Of a stretch of 38,350 bases of DNA, positions 16,073 through 24,189 are shown in pieces. Position numbers and translations under genes: made by a program. Position 1 is the stretch's first letter, and every line of letters starts with the position of its first letter. Origin of the DNA: Clostridiales bacterium (GTDB lineage Bacteria; Bacillota; Clostridia; Oscillospirales; Oscillospiraceae). Under the pieces are notes generated by a model, which did no database searches, was not told where the DNA came from, and worked only from the letters and a program-made list of their open reading frames with translations. Where the stretch lies: NCBI GenBank assembly GCA_004555705.1, contig SFHI01000024.1:1-38350 (forward strand), written 5' to 3'.

Positions 16073-17095
16073 CTATTTTTTCATTTCCCTGCCGAGGCGC
16101 TTCAGCCGCCCATACAGGTACAGCGGCGCAAACCACCCGTTTTTTGCCAGCAGCAGCGTCAGACGGGGCTTTCGTTCCTCCAGCGTACCGCGAAAGGCAT
16201 AGCACCGCAGGAAATCCCCATCTTCCACTACCTCCCGCAGCAGCGCCCACTTCTTATTCCCGGGCAGCCCGGAGAGGCTGATTCCCACGATCACGTCATA
16301 GAATTTCCGCAGGGCGTTCCGGTCGCATTCCTTCGCCAGCTCACCAGTGGGATCCCATTTTTCCGCATAGCTTCTCTGGATCCTGAGAACATCCCGGATG
16401 GAACGGAACAGCTTTGGCTTATAGGTGTTGGTAATACTGACGGGATTCTCCCGGTAATAGTAGAGAATACGGTCGCAGAATACAATTCGTTCCGCCTGAT
16501 CCGCAGCGGCAAGGCTGAACATCAGATCCTCTCCCTCAAAGATGTGGCAGAGGGAGGAATAATCCGTATCCGCGCTGACAAGCTCCCTTCGGAAGGCCTT
16601 CATCCACAGCGCATTCAATTCAAAAGTTGCGCCAAACAGCCGCCTCAATTCCTCACTGGAAGCAATTGAGAGCAGCTCTCCATCCCGGAAGGGAACCTCA
16701 CGGATCGATGAAGAAAAATTCCGGTTCTTGGATGCGCGGAAAATCACCATATCCGCATGATAGCGGGATATATAATCGTGGAGTATCCGCAAGGCATCCG
16801 TATGCAGCACATCATCGGCATCCGCGCTCACAAGGTAACAGCCGTGAGCTTCCCGGAACAGCCGTGCCCGGGTCAGGGTCACACCTTGATTTTGTTGATG
16901 GAACACCCGAATTTGCCCGGGAAAGCGATCCCGCCAGGCATCACACAGTTCCCCGCTTCCGTCAGTGGAACCGTCATCCACCAGAACCACCTCGTAATCC
17001 GGGAAGCTCTGCCCTACCAGCGATTCCACACATTCATCCAGATATTGCTTTACATTGTAAACTGGGACCAAAACGGAAAAAAACGGCTGCATCAT
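16073..17095 (-). CDS. GT2 family glycosyltransferase
   Basis: A 340-residue GT-A fold transferase: PFFSVLVPVYNVKQYLDECV at the start, VVLVDDGSTDGSGELCDAWR, SADADDVLH as the metal-binding block, and FEGEDLMFSLAAADQ. The frame is open up to 17146, but GAGG lies nine bases before ATG 17095, where the domain begins. The C-terminus (LLLAKNGWFAPLYLYGRLKR) could be a membrane-associating helix. It follows the CapA-like gene by 68 bases in the same leftward transcript and presumably adds one residue of the repeat unit. Confidence 0.9.
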   Translation of the reverse strand: MMQPFFSVLVPVYNVKQYLDECVESLVGQSFPDYEVVLVDDGSTDGSGELCDAWRDRFPGQIRVFHQQNQGVTLTRARLFREAHGCYLVSADADDVLHTDALRILHDYISRYHADMVIFRASKNRNFSSSIREVPFRDGELLSIASSEELRRLFGATFELNALWMKAFRRELVSADTDYSSLCHIFEGEDLMFSLAAADQAERIVFCDRILYYYRENPVSITNTYKPKLFRSIRDVLRIQRSYAEKWDPTGELAKECDRNALRKFYDVIVGISLSGLPGNKKWALLREVVEDGDFLRCYAFRGTLEERKPRLTLLLAKNGWFAPLYLYGRLKRLGREMKK

Positions 17096-17163
17096 ATCGA
17101 TTTTCCTCATCTCTACAGGGTTAGCTGCCACACACATCCATCCCACGGAGCTCCTGATGTCCT

Positions 17164-18306
17164 CTATTTCTCCCGACTTTGAACCTGACTTCTCAGGGCG
17201 GAAGCATACAGCTCCCTGTGCGGTTCACAGGTCAGAGTATTGATCAGCGCCAGCGCATCGGCGGAAGAATAGCATCTTTCCCGAAGGTGTCCCCCGCAGA
17301 GCAGATTCAACGCCCGGAAAATACAATAGCGCCTGCGCCCCAGGGATCTACCGTAGTATTCCAGAACCGATTCCCTGGCATGGCGCGCATAGGCTTCCTC
17401 CACAAATCCCGGGGTCCTGATTTTCTCACTGCGATCCTGAAACCCTCCCAGAATCTCCGCAGCCTTTTCTCCTCCGGCAAGTCTGACAAAGGCTCCGCTT
17501 TTCTCCACCGGGATATACTCCACGCGTCTTTCCCGGGAAGACAGAATCCATTTCACCAGCATTCCGGTCTGATACTCTTCTACGTTGCTCCTGCCCAGCA
17601 GAAAATTCCCCTGTCCGTAGACGATGGTGCTTCCATTCCACTCCTCCTGGCAGCCAACGCAGTGGCTGTGCTGGCAGAGCACCAGATCCGCCCCCTTATC
17701 CGCAATCCTCCGGCAGACCTTCCGAAGCTCCGGGGAGGGATACCGGTATTTCTCCCTGCCTCCGTGATACAGCACTGCCACATAATCGCACTGCTGCTTC
17801 AGCTCCCGGATATGATCCAGGCTCCACAGCGGGTCAAAGGGATTTGCCCCGGCGGAGTTTTCTGTGACAATGGAGAATTCATGCTCCGCGCAGGGATAAA
17901 AGCCCACCTTGATCCCTTCCCGCTCCAGGATATAGGGTTTCGCCGCCTCCCGGGGGGTCATTCCCGCCCCGATCCAGGAAATCCCAAATCGCTCCAGGGT
18001 GGAAATGGTAGACCTGAGCCCGGCTTCTCCCTGATCCAGAATGTGGTTGTTGGCAATCGTCACCAGATCCACGCCCATGGCCCTGAGCCCCGGAGCGGTC
18101 CGGGTAGGAATCCGCAGACTGGGACCGCATTTTGCAATCGGGGTTTCCTCGTCCGTGAGCGGAGCCTCCAGATTGAACACCCTGAAATCCGCCTTCTCCA
18201 TCAGATCGCACAGCTCCTGCCCCAGGATGCTGTGGGTATCTGCCTCAGCAAAAGCCCCCCAGTTGGGCCGGGTCGGAACCAAATCGGCTCCAATCAGTAT
18301 TTCCAT
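17164..18306 (-). CDS. CapA-family protein (poly-gamma-glutamate synthesis type metallophosphatase fold)
   Basis: A 380-residue protein of the CapA/PgsA family (calcineurin-like phosphoesterase fold). Metal-site type motifs are GADLVPTR at the N-terminus, FNLEAPLTD, ANNHILDQGEAGL, YHGG, and CQHSHCVGCQEEWNG followed by VYGQGNFLLG. No N-terminal membrane anchor is visible, unlike many CapA proteins, so it may be cytoplasmic. CapB, CapC and CapE partners are absent, so a role in poly-glutamate synthesis is not supported. In polysaccharide clusters this family often occurs without a known reaction. It lies 27 bases after the GT4 gene. Confidence 0.85.
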   Translation of the reverse strand: MEILIGADLVPTRPNWGAFAEADTHSILGQELCDLMEKADFRVFNLEAPLTDEETPIAKCGPSLRIPTRTAPGLRAMGVDLVTIANNHILDQGEAGLRSTISTLERFGISWIGAGMTPREAAKPYILEREGIKVGFYPCAEHEFSIVTENSAGANPFDPLWSLDHIRELKQQCDYVAVLYHGGREKYRYPSPELRKVCRRIADKGADLVLCQHSHCVGCQEEWNGSTIVYGQGNFLLGRSNVEEYQTGMLVKWILSSRERRVEYIPVEKSGAFVRLAGGEKAAEILGGFQDRSEKIRTPGFVEEAYARHARESVLEYYGRSLGRRRYCIFRALNLLCGGHLRERCYSSADALALINTLTCEPHRELYASALRSQVQSREK

Positions 18307-18333
18307 AATAGGATCCCTTTCTGTCCCGATGGT

Positions 18334-19419
18334 TTATTCCGCCCGTTTTCCGGGGCAGTACCGCTGATAAAGCTGCAGATGACGCTCCGCGCAGGCATCG
18401 GCATCGTAGCATTTCACAATTTCTCTGGATGCAGCTCCACAGCGCCTGACCAGTTCCGGGTCCTTGGCAAACCGGATCATCTCCTTTGCCAGGGCAGAAG
18501 TGTCATTGTCCTCAATCAGCACACCATTATCCCGGACGATGTCCGGCACGCCGCCCACCCGGGTTGCGATCACCGGCAGCCCCGCAGCCTCCGCCTCCAG
18601 CATGGAAAGGGGAAGTCCCTCGCTACGGGAGGTGGACAGATACACATCTGCCCCGGCCAGAAACGCCTCCGGCTCCGGGGTCTCCCCGGGGAACTCCACC
18701 GCGTCCTGAATGCCCAGCTCTTCCGCCTCCCGCCTCAGTTCGTCATGCCGGGGACCGTCCCCCACCAGAATCAGGCGGGCATTGGGCACCTGCCGGAGAA
18801 CCTCCGGCAGGGCCCGCAGGGCCAGAATCTGATTCTTGTTGCCATCCTGCCGTCCAACATTGATGTAAACAAATCTGTCATCCCCACGGTTCTCCCTGTG
18901 GTAATACCGCTTTGTATCCACCGGGTTGTTCACATAGGGAACCTCATCCGGCTCCAGACCGTAGAATTCCGCCACCAGATCCCGGTTCCTTTCGGAAACC
19001 GCCATGAACCGCAGCTTTCCCTTCCGGCGAAAAAAGTTCAAAATGCTCCGCAGCCGGGGTGTAAACTCCCGCTCCGGCCGGGCGTGAATGGTATGAATCA
19101 GTGGAACATTGTGGGCAATCGCCCAGGGCAGGGCATAGAAGGTACCCCGCAGATGGCCATGGATCACATCGGGTCTGATCCGGTTCAGGAGTTTCCAGAG
19201 TCTGACCATGGCCAGAGGGTCCTTTCCCCCCTGCTTGTCCATGAAGTGCAGCCTGACTCCCGCCTGTTCAACAGCCTCCTCCAGACTGTTTTCCTGACGG
19301 GGGTAGATGCTGACCACCTCCACATCCGCCTGGCGCTCCTTCAAACCCACCGCCAGACGCTGAACCATCACTTCCGCACCTCCGGTGATAAACACCGGAA
19401 CAACCAGTACAATTTTCAT
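18334..19419 (-). CDS. GT4 family glycosyltransferase
   Basis: A 361-residue GT-B fold enzyme. The N-terminal acceptor loop is VPVFITGGAEVMVQRLA; the C-terminal donor domain has FVYINVGRQDGNKNQ, LVGDGPRHDELR and the E-x7-E motif in STSRSEGLPLSMLEAEAAG. It is a retaining transferase using an NDP-sugar on the cytoplasmic face. Its ATG overlaps the TupA-like gene stop by four bases (ATGA), so the two are co-translated. Sugar specificity cannot be inferred. Confidence 0.92.
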   Translation of the reverse strand: MKIVLVVPVFITGGAEVMVQRLAVGLKERQADVEVVSIYPRQENSLEEAVEQAGVRLHFMDKQGGKDPLAMVRLWKLLNRIRPDVIHGHLRGTFYALPWAIAHNVPLIHTIHARPEREFTPRLRSILNFFRRKGKLRFMAVSERNRDLVAEFYGLEPDEVPYVNNPVDTKRYYHRENRGDDRFVYINVGRQDGNKNQILALRALPEVLRQVPNARLILVGDGPRHDELRREAEELGIQDAVEFPGETPEPEAFLAGADVYLSTSRSEGLPLSMLEAEAAGLPVIATRVGGVPDIVRDNGVLIEDNDTSALAKEMIRFAKDPELVRRCGAASREIVKCYDADACAERHLQLYQRYCPGKRAE

Positions 19420-20315
19420 TCTTCGGAGTCCTCTTCCCGGGTTGATTTCTTTTGTGATTTCTCCGGCAGCCGGATCCAGCTTCCCAGCAGCTCATCGTCC
19501 CGGGGATCCACGAAGGGCCCGAATCCGGAGTTATTATAGAAGGTCAGCTCCCCCAGATACAGCTTTCCGCCGCAGATGTACCAGTCCACCCGCAGATGGG
19601 GAATCCCCCTGGACAAAACGGAGGACAGCTCCAGCATCTTCTCCAGGCATTCCGGCCTGGGGGCATCCGTTTCCGACCGGGCCTGACCCACACGGGTGAT
19701 GCTCATCCGGTTCCAGTCGGTGTCATAAAAATCCATAGTATGCTTTCCGAACCGTCCCTGGTGCAGAATCACCAGCTTCGGCTCTCCCTGGAAGCACATC
19801 ACTTTATAATCCGAGGGTGCGGCCCCCATTTCATCCGTCAGATACGCCTCGGCGAGAATTCGCCGGGGCACATCCCGGTAGGGCCACTCCCGGTATTCCT
19901 TGAAATAATCCAGCGCCATTCCCCTGCGCAGAACCTGCATTGCTTCCTCCCGGTTAAGCTTCCCCTTGTCCGGGCAAAGCACCACGCTTCCGGAGTCATG
20001 GGTGCACTTGAGCACAAACCGGTCAGGCAGTGCGTCAAAGTCCACATCCTCCGGCCGATCCCAGACTCCCAGGGTGGGAATCACATATTCCGGTCCGATC
20101 ACACGGCTGACCAGATCCTTTACAGCTGCCTTATCCACCATCTGTCCATACCGGGGGTCCCGGTCATAGAGCTTGAGCCACTGCACTTTCTCGTTGTAGC
20201 TCTTGGGATTCTCCCAGTCAGGGAACCTCCGGAATGTCAGGAAGTAGCGCAGCGACAAATAGACCTTGTCCGGCAGGACATAGGCACATTTTTTGATGAA
20301 TTCCTTCAGCTCCAA
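19416..20315 (-). CDS. TupA-like ATP-grasp protein
   Basis: About 299 residues of the TupA-like ATP-grasp family (named after teichuronopeptide synthesis). Typical features are FPDWENPKSYNEKVQWLKLY near the N-terminus, DKAAVKDLVSRVIGPEYVIP, DRFVLKCTHDSGSVVLC (ATP site), PSDYKVMCFQGEP, and VDWYICGGKLYLGELTFYNN (metal ligands). It probably ligates an amino acid or similar group to the glycan or to a precursor. The frame opens with TTG at 20333, but a TTG at 20315 has GAGG five bases upstream and starts seven bases after the preceding stop, so 20315 is used; a rare start either way. It is coupled to the downstream GT4 gene by an ATGA overlap. Confidence 0.85.
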   Translation of the reverse strand: MELKEFIKKCAYVLPDKVYLSLRYFLTFRRFPDWENPKSYNEKVQWLKLYDRDPRYGQMVDKAAVKDLVSRVIGPEYVIPTLGVWDRPEDVDFDALPDRFVLKCTHDSGSVVLCPDKGKLNREEAMQVLRRGMALDYFKEYREWPYRDVPRRILAEAYLTDEMGAAPSDYKVMCFQGEPKLVILHQGRFGKHTMDFYDTDWNRMSITRVGQARSETDAPRPECLEKMLELSSVLSRGIPHLRVDWYICGGKLYLGELTFYNNSGFGPFVDPRDDELLGSWIRLPEKSQKKSTREEDSEE

Positions 20316-20322
20316 ACCGTCC

Positions 20323-21375
20323 TCACTCCTCAATCACCTTCCGCCACTGCCGGATTACATTTTCGGTGCGGTACTTTTCCGCCTCCTGCCGGGCATTCTT
20401 GCCCAGGGTGCTTCCCGTTTCCCGATCCCGGGCCAGCAGAATCAGCTTCCGCGCCAATTCTTTGTCATCCCCCCGGGGAACGATCATGCCGGTCACGCCA
20501 TTCGCCACCACTTCCTCCGCCCCGGGGTAGTCCGTGGTGATGCAGGGAATGCCCAGCATCATGGCCTCAATCAGAGCGTTGGGCAGTCCCTCATACTCCG
20601 AGGTCAGTACAAAAACCGACGCATCTGCGATTTTCTCATGGATATCCAGGGCGTGACCGGGGAGAAAAACGGTATCCTCCAGCCCCTTCTCCCGGACATA
20701 CGTTTCCAGCTCAGAGCGAAGCTCCCCCTCGCCGTAGATGGTGCATCTGGCCCCCGGGATTTCCCGGCGTACCAGAGCCATAGCATCCATCAGTATCTTG
20801 TGGTTTTTCTGCTCCGCCAGCCGTCCCGCGGTGACCACCCGGAAGCCCTCCGATTCTCTGCGGACAGCCCCCTCCACGCTGACGGGGTTGGGGATAATAA
20901 CCCCCTTCGCCTTCACCGCGCCAGAAAAGCATTCCTGTTCTGCCCTAGTCTGAAACACCACCGCCCGGGCGGTTTTGTAGAGAGCATCACAGTAGGCAAG
21001 CATCCCTTTTCCCCGTCCATCGTGCCTGGGGTCGTTCCGCTCGGAAACAATGACGGGTAATTTTAGTCCCAGGGCCGCGGTCAGCACCAGAGCGTTGATT
21101 CTGCCGATGAAGGACACCACACAGTCCGGCTTTTCCCTTTTCAGATACCCCCGGATTTCCTTCATCCACCGGGGGGCCCGTTTCAGGTAGGAGCCGCCGC
21201 CCAGGCTGAAATCCAGCAGTCGGACCCCGGGCTCCAGCTTCTGGGCCAAGTCATTGCTCAGCAGCATCACAATATCCGTATCCCAGCCCCGGCGGCAGTA
21301 GTCGTTGGCCAGCAGCGAAATCACCCGCTCCGCACCGCCGTAGCCCATATGTCCGATAAAAAACGTGATTTTCAT
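20323..21375 (-). CDS. GT4 family glycosyltransferase (PglH-like)
   Basis: A 350-residue GT-B enzyme: ITFFIGHMGYGGAERVISLL at the N-terminus, FRVVTAGRLAEQKNHKILMD opening the donor domain, YGEGELRSELE, and the E-x7-E block LTSEYEGLPNALIEAMMLG. The GGAERV...L pattern resembles GalNAc transferases of the PglH type, a weak hint at a HexNAc acceptor. Its ATG overlaps the upstream GT4 stop (ATGA) and has GGAGG seven bases before it. It is the second gene of the cluster from the promoter. Confidence 0.92.
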   Translation of the reverse strand: MKITFFIGHMGYGGAERVISLLANDYCRRGWDTDIVMLLSNDLAQKLEPGVRLLDFSLGGGSYLKRAPRWMKEIRGYLKREKPDCVVSFIGRINALVLTAALGLKLPVIVSERNDPRHDGRGKGMLAYCDALYKTARAVVFQTRAEQECFSGAVKAKGVIIPNPVSVEGAVRRESEGFRVVTAGRLAEQKNHKILMDAMALVRREIPGARCTIYGEGELRSELETYVREKGLEDTVFLPGHALDIHEKIADASVFVLTSEYEGLPNALIEAMMLGIPCITTDYPGAEEVVANGVTGMIVPRGDDKELARKLILLARDRETGSTLGKNARQEAEKYRTENVIRQWRKVIEE

Positions 21376-22496
21376 CCGTTTGCCTCCAAATAAACCTTAC
21401 GGTACTGCTCCGCAATGACGGCAAGGCTGTATTCCTCCGCCTTTTCCAGGTTATTCCGGCTGATTTCCTCCCATTTTCCCCCGTCCTCCAGTCGGCGCAG
21501 CGCCCCGGCAATACTGTCGGGATTGCCCGGTTCCATAAGGTATCCGTTGACCCCGTCCTCCACCATGTCCGTGTTCCCCCGAATCCGGGAGCAAACCACC
21601 GGGAGGCCCGAGGCCATGGCCTCCATGACGGAAACGGACAGCCCTTCCCGGAAGGAGGGGAATACAAAAACATCCGCCATGGCATAAAAGGCAGGAATGT
21701 CATTCCGGTAACCCATAAAACGTACCCGGTCCCCCAGGCCCTTTTCCCGGGCCAGGGCTTCCAGTTCCTCCTTCAGAGGCCCCCGGCCGCAAACCACGTA
21801 GTATAGATTCCGGTTCTCCATCCCGGACAGGGCTTCCAGCACCGCCCGGTGATTCTTGTTCTTGTTCATATCCCCCACGCTCAGCAGCACCGCATCGCTT
21901 TCGGGAATTTCCAACTCCCGGCGCAGGGCAGCGCCCTTGTCCTCATTCCCCCGGAACCGGGTCGTATCAATGCCCACCCCTGGGATGTATACGACTTTCT
22001 TCGCCTTCAGGCGCCGCTTCGCCCGGTCGAAGTCTTCCCGGTTGATGGTAATCAGCACATCTGTCAGCGGCGCAAGCAGCCACTCCACCGGGAAGTACAC
22101 CAGCCAGTTAAGCCACGGCGCGCCTTTGTAGAAGTGGAAGCCGTGGGCGGTGTAAATCACCGTTGTTCCCGTTTTCCGGGCCTCCCGGGCTGCCAGCCTT
22201 GCCACCACCGCCCCCACGGGGGTATGGCAGTGAATCACATCAAAGGAGCCCTCCCGGATGATCCGTTTCACCATGCGGTAAGCATCCACATTTCCCTTTT
22301 TCAGGGGGTTGCGTTCAAAGGGGACGTCATAAAACGCGTCGCAGTTCGGAATCACGCAGTCCGCAGGGTTCTCGTAATCATTTTTTGCCGCCACAGCGGT
22401 CTCCCAGCCCATGTCCTGAAACAGCTTCAGATAGGGCAGATGAAATTCCGCGATATGGTTCTTTACCAGGGTCGCCACAAACAGCACCTTTTTCAC
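21372..22496 (-). CDS. GT4 family glycosyltransferase
   Basis: A 374-residue GT-B enzyme and the first gene of the polysaccharide operon. N-terminal domain: KKVLFVATLVKNHIAEFHLP, VIHCHTPVGAVVARLAAREA, VIYTAHGFHFYKGAP. Donor domain: LLSVGDMNKNKNHRAVLEAL, CGRGPLKEELEALA and FPSFREGLSVSVMEAMASG. The arrangement fits WbpH/EpsD-like transferases. The GTG at 22496 is chosen because GGGGAG lies five bases before it; the open frame further upstream to 22565 overlaps the promoter. A sigma-A promoter lies 40-70 bases upstream. Confidence 0.92.
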   Translation of the reverse strand: MKKVLFVATLVKNHIAEFHLPYLKLFQDMGWETAVAAKNDYENPADCVIPNCDAFYDVPFERNPLKKGNVDAYRMVKRIIREGSFDVIHCHTPVGAVVARLAAREARKTGTTVIYTAHGFHFYKGAPWLNWLVYFPVEWLLAPLTDVLITINREDFDRAKRRLKAKKVVYIPGVGIDTTRFRGNEDKGAALRRELEIPESDAVLLSVGDMNKNKNHRAVLEALSGMENRNLYYVVCGRGPLKEELEALAREKGLGDRVRFMGYRNDIPAFYAMADVFVFPSFREGLSVSVMEAMASGLPVVCSRIRGNTDMVEDGVNGYLMEPGNPDSIAGALRRLEDGGKWEEISRNNLEKAEEYSLAVIAEQYRKVYLEANG

Positions 22497-22535
22497 GCAG
22501 ACTCCCCTTTCCTCCGGAATACACTTATCTTGATG

Positions 22536-22565
22536 ATTATACCATACATCCCCCATAAAACGCAA
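22536..22565 (-). promoter_or_regulatory. promoter of the polysaccharide operon
   Basis: On the minus strand TTGCGT (22565-22560), 18 bases, TATAAT (22541-22536). It follows the terminator of the upstream csoR-like gene immediately. Confidence 0.78.
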
Positions 22566-22569
22566 CCGT

Positions 22570-22597
22570 AAAAAGAGCGGAGGGTGCCCCTCGCTCT
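22570..22597 (-). terminator. intrinsic terminator of the CsoR-family gene
   Basis: On the minus strand AGAGCGAGG pairs with CCTCCGCTCT (one bulged base, short loop), followed by TTTTT. It insulates the polysaccharide promoter from upstream transcription. Confidence 0.8.
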
Positions 22598-22608
22598 CTG
22601 AATCATTA

Positions 22609-22771
22609 GGCGACCTCTAAAAACTACTGTTTGGTGTTTTGGGTGAGAGATTTTATTCCAGCAAATGTTTTGGAAAGGCCGGAATACTTGGTGTATTGCG
22701 GACTTTTCAAAACGCATTGTTGGGACAAAATATCCGTCCAAAACCCAAAAGGGTAGTTTTTAGAGGTGCCC
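22609..22771. mobile_element. MITE-like element, 163 bp
   Basis: Terminal inverted repeats of 19 bases with two mismatches (GGCGACCTCTAAAAACTAC on the left; the right end reads GGGCACCTCTAAAAACTAC in reverse complement), of which 15 are perfect. It is flanked by ATTA on both sides (22605-22608 and 22772-22775), a plausible target duplication. No coding sequence. It sits in the 3' untranslated region of the csoR-like gene, before its terminator. Confidence 0.7.
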
Positions 22772-22792
22772 ATTAAAATATCGGATGAAGCT

Positions 22793-23152
22793 TCACTTCA
22801 TCAGCTTGTCAATGGCCTGGCACAGGTCATCGATGGCGTCGGTGTCCCCCGCCGCCACCGCGTCCACCATGCAGTGGCGCATATGGTCCTTTAAAATCAC
22901 CTTTCCCGTGTTGTCCAGGGCGGAGCGAACCGCCGCCAGCTGAATCAGCACCTCGGAGCAATCGCACCCCTCCTCCACCATCCGCTTCACCTTTTCCAGA
23001 TGTCCGATGGCCCGGGCCAGCCGGTTGACTACCGCCTTCTGGTTCTCATGGACGTGTCCGTGGGAATGGGCAATCCCATGGGCGTGAAGATACGCGTGAT
23101 CGTGCTCCTGCTCCAATGCGCTCCCGCGCTCCTGTTCGTAAATATCCGACAT
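22793..23152 (-). CDS. CsoR/RcnR-family metal-sensing repressor with His-rich tail
   Basis: A 119-residue all-helical metal-sensing repressor. The core from about residue 38 matches the family. Cys65, His90 and Cys94 have the spacing of the Cu(I) ligands of CsoR (C-x24-H-x3-C). Unusually, residues 17-35 form an N-terminal tail with eight histidines in HxH-like spacing, more typical of nickel or cobalt handling. It is divergent from a His-rich protein and CooT, so it probably controls these and itself. Its own promoter is at 23188-23216 and a GC-rich stretch there (ACCCCAGCCGCCCCCA) could be the operator. The metal is uncertain: ligands suggest copper, neighbours suggest nickel. Confidence 0.88.
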   Translation of the reverse strand: MSDIYEQERGSALEQEHDHAYLHAHGIAHSHGHVHENQKAVVNRLARAIGHLEKVKRMVEEGCDCSEVLIQLAAVRSALDNTGKVILKDHMRHCMVDAVAAGDTDAIDDLCQAIDKLMK

Positions 23153-23187
23153 ATTCCCTGCCTTCTTTCCGGAAAACCTTTTTTGTC

Positions 23188-23216
23188 ATTATACCCCAGC
23201 CGCCCCCATTGCGCAA
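23188..23216 (-). promoter_or_regulatory. promoter of the CsoR-family gene
   Basis: On the minus strand TTGCGC (23216-23211), 17 bases, TATAAT (23193-23188). The spacer is G-rich on the minus strand, like the G-tracts in CsoR-class operators. Confidence 0.7.
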
Positions 23217-23251
23217 GCCCTCCCGGGGGTTCCCGCAGGAAAATAAATGTT

Positions 23252-23280
23252 TTGACAGCCATCCCATCCTGGAGTATAAT
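23252..23280 (+). promoter_or_regulatory. consensus promoter of the His-rich protein / cooT operon
   Basis: TTGACA (23252-23257), 17 bases, TATAAT (23275-23280): both boxes perfect. Transcription would start near 23287 and run through repeat copy E before the first gene, giving a leader of about 200 bases. Confidence 0.9.
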
Positions 23281-23307
23281 AAAAAAACCCAAATCACCTG
23301 GTAAGAT

Positions 23308-23450
23308 AAATTGTTGTTTAGCGCACTAAAAAAGAACTGTCATTGCGAACCAGGCCGCAGCCTGGTGTGGCAATCCCCCAATAATTCAGGACAGTTTGTT
23401 AGACTCGCAATGACAGCGTTTTTTGGGTGCGCACGCGTAAACAACAATTT
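23308..23450. repeat. palindromic intergenic repeat, copy E, internally deleted
   Basis: Both ends are intact (AAATTGTTGTTTA / TAAACAACAATTT). Left hairpin ACCAGGC-CGCA-GCCTGGT, then part of a type 1 centre, which jumps at TTGTTAG directly to CGCAATGACAG. The right hairpin is deleted. It lies between the consensus promoter and the His-rich gene. Confidence 0.9.
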
Positions 23451-23488
23451 ACCTCACCTCCGACACCATTGGAAAAGGAGAAATCATT

Positions 23489-23923
23489 ATGCATCTGGAT
23501 CACGACCATGTGGGCGCCCATGACCACGAGCACACCCACTCCCATACCCACGAGCACACCCACGACGGTGTCACCCATACCCATGCGCACGAACACGTTC
23601 ACGAGCATGACCACGTCCACCCCCATGACCACGCCGAGCTTCATGCCGAAGGCCAGGAGCATACCCACTCCCACGACTGCGGCCACGGCTGCGGCAGCTG
23701 CACCACTCCCTGCGAGCACACCCCCATGGAGGAGCTGACCGCTCTGATGAAGTACATGGTTGGCCATAACGCCGCCCACGCCAAGGAGCTGGCAGACCTG
23801 GCCCAGCAGCTGGAGAAAGCGGGCAGCCACACCGCCTACGAGCAGGTCATGGCCGCCGTTTCCGATTTTGAGAAGGGCAATATGCGGCTCAGCGTGGTGC
23901 TGCAGAGCCTGGATATCCACTAA
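23489..23923 (+). CDS. histidine-rich metal-binding protein
   Basis: 144 residues in two parts. Residues 1-77 hold 27 histidines, mostly in HxH runs with Asp, Glu and Thr, then a cluster with Cys64, Cys68, Cys71 and Cys75 (DCGHGCGSCTTPCEH). Residues 80-144 look like a compact helical domain (ELTALMKYMVGHNAAHAKEL, SFVV-like C-terminal helix). No signal peptide or membrane segment, so cytoplasmic. It resembles nickel-storage or delivery proteins in composition, and it is followed 13 bases later by cooT, a nickel chaperone. AAGGAG lies before the ATG. I do not recognise a named family for the C-terminal domain. The likely role is nickel (or zinc/cobalt) storage or delivery. Confidence 0.85.
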   Translation: MHLDHDHVGAHDHEHTHSHTHEHTHDGVTHTHAHEHVHEHDHVHPHDHAELHAEGQEHTHSHDCGHGCGSCTTPCEHTPMEELTALMKYMVGHNAAHAKELADLAQQLEKAGSHTAYEQVMAAVSDFEKGNMRLSVVLQSLDIH

Positions 23924-23936
23924 GGAGGAAGCCCAA

Positions 23937-24131
23937 ATGTGTCTTTCCACCGTATACAAGAATCAACTGAATCCCGAGTCCGTCATCATGCGCAACGTGA
24001 TGACCATCGAGTGCAAGGACGGCCTTGTGATCCTTACCGACCTGATGGAGCGCCAGAGCTTCGTGGAAGGAACCCTGGAGAAAGCCAACCTGGTTGACGG
24101 CTACGTCATCGTCAAAGCCGCCGAAACCTGA
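23937..24131 (+). CDS. cooT: CooT-family nickel-binding protein
   Basis: A 64-residue protein starting MCLSTVYKNQ, with Cys2 in the position that binds nickel in CooT. The rest forms the small beta-barrel of the family (VMTIECKDGLVILTDLMERQ, FVEGTLEKANLVDGYVIV). CooT assists nickel insertion into CO dehydrogenase in Rhodospirillum; many anaerobes carry homologues without that enzyme, and no CooS is in this window. AGGAGG lies eight bases before the ATG. It is second in an operon with the His-rich protein and ends at a strong terminator. Confidence 0.9.
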   Translation: MCLSTVYKNQLNPESVIMRNVMTIECKDGLVILTDLMERQSFVEGTLEKANLVDGYVIVKAAET

Positions 24132-24136
24132 AAGAC

Positions 24137-24169
24137 GGAAGCCCTGAATTCCCATCAGGGCTTCCTTTT
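24137..24169 (+). terminator. intrinsic terminator after cooT
   Basis: GGAAGCCCTGA (24137-24147) pairs with TCAGGGCTTCC (24155-24165), followed by TTTT. Confidence 0.92.
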
Positions 24170-24189
24170 CATAAAGAGGAACATCCTTT

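Noticed and set aside
17179..19539. Very long open frame (786 codons) on the plus strand opposite the CapA, GT4 and TupA-like genes
   Set aside because: It is antisense to three genes with clear domains, coupled overlaps and ribosome sites. Long antisense frames are common in GC-rich DNA and this one shows no domain.
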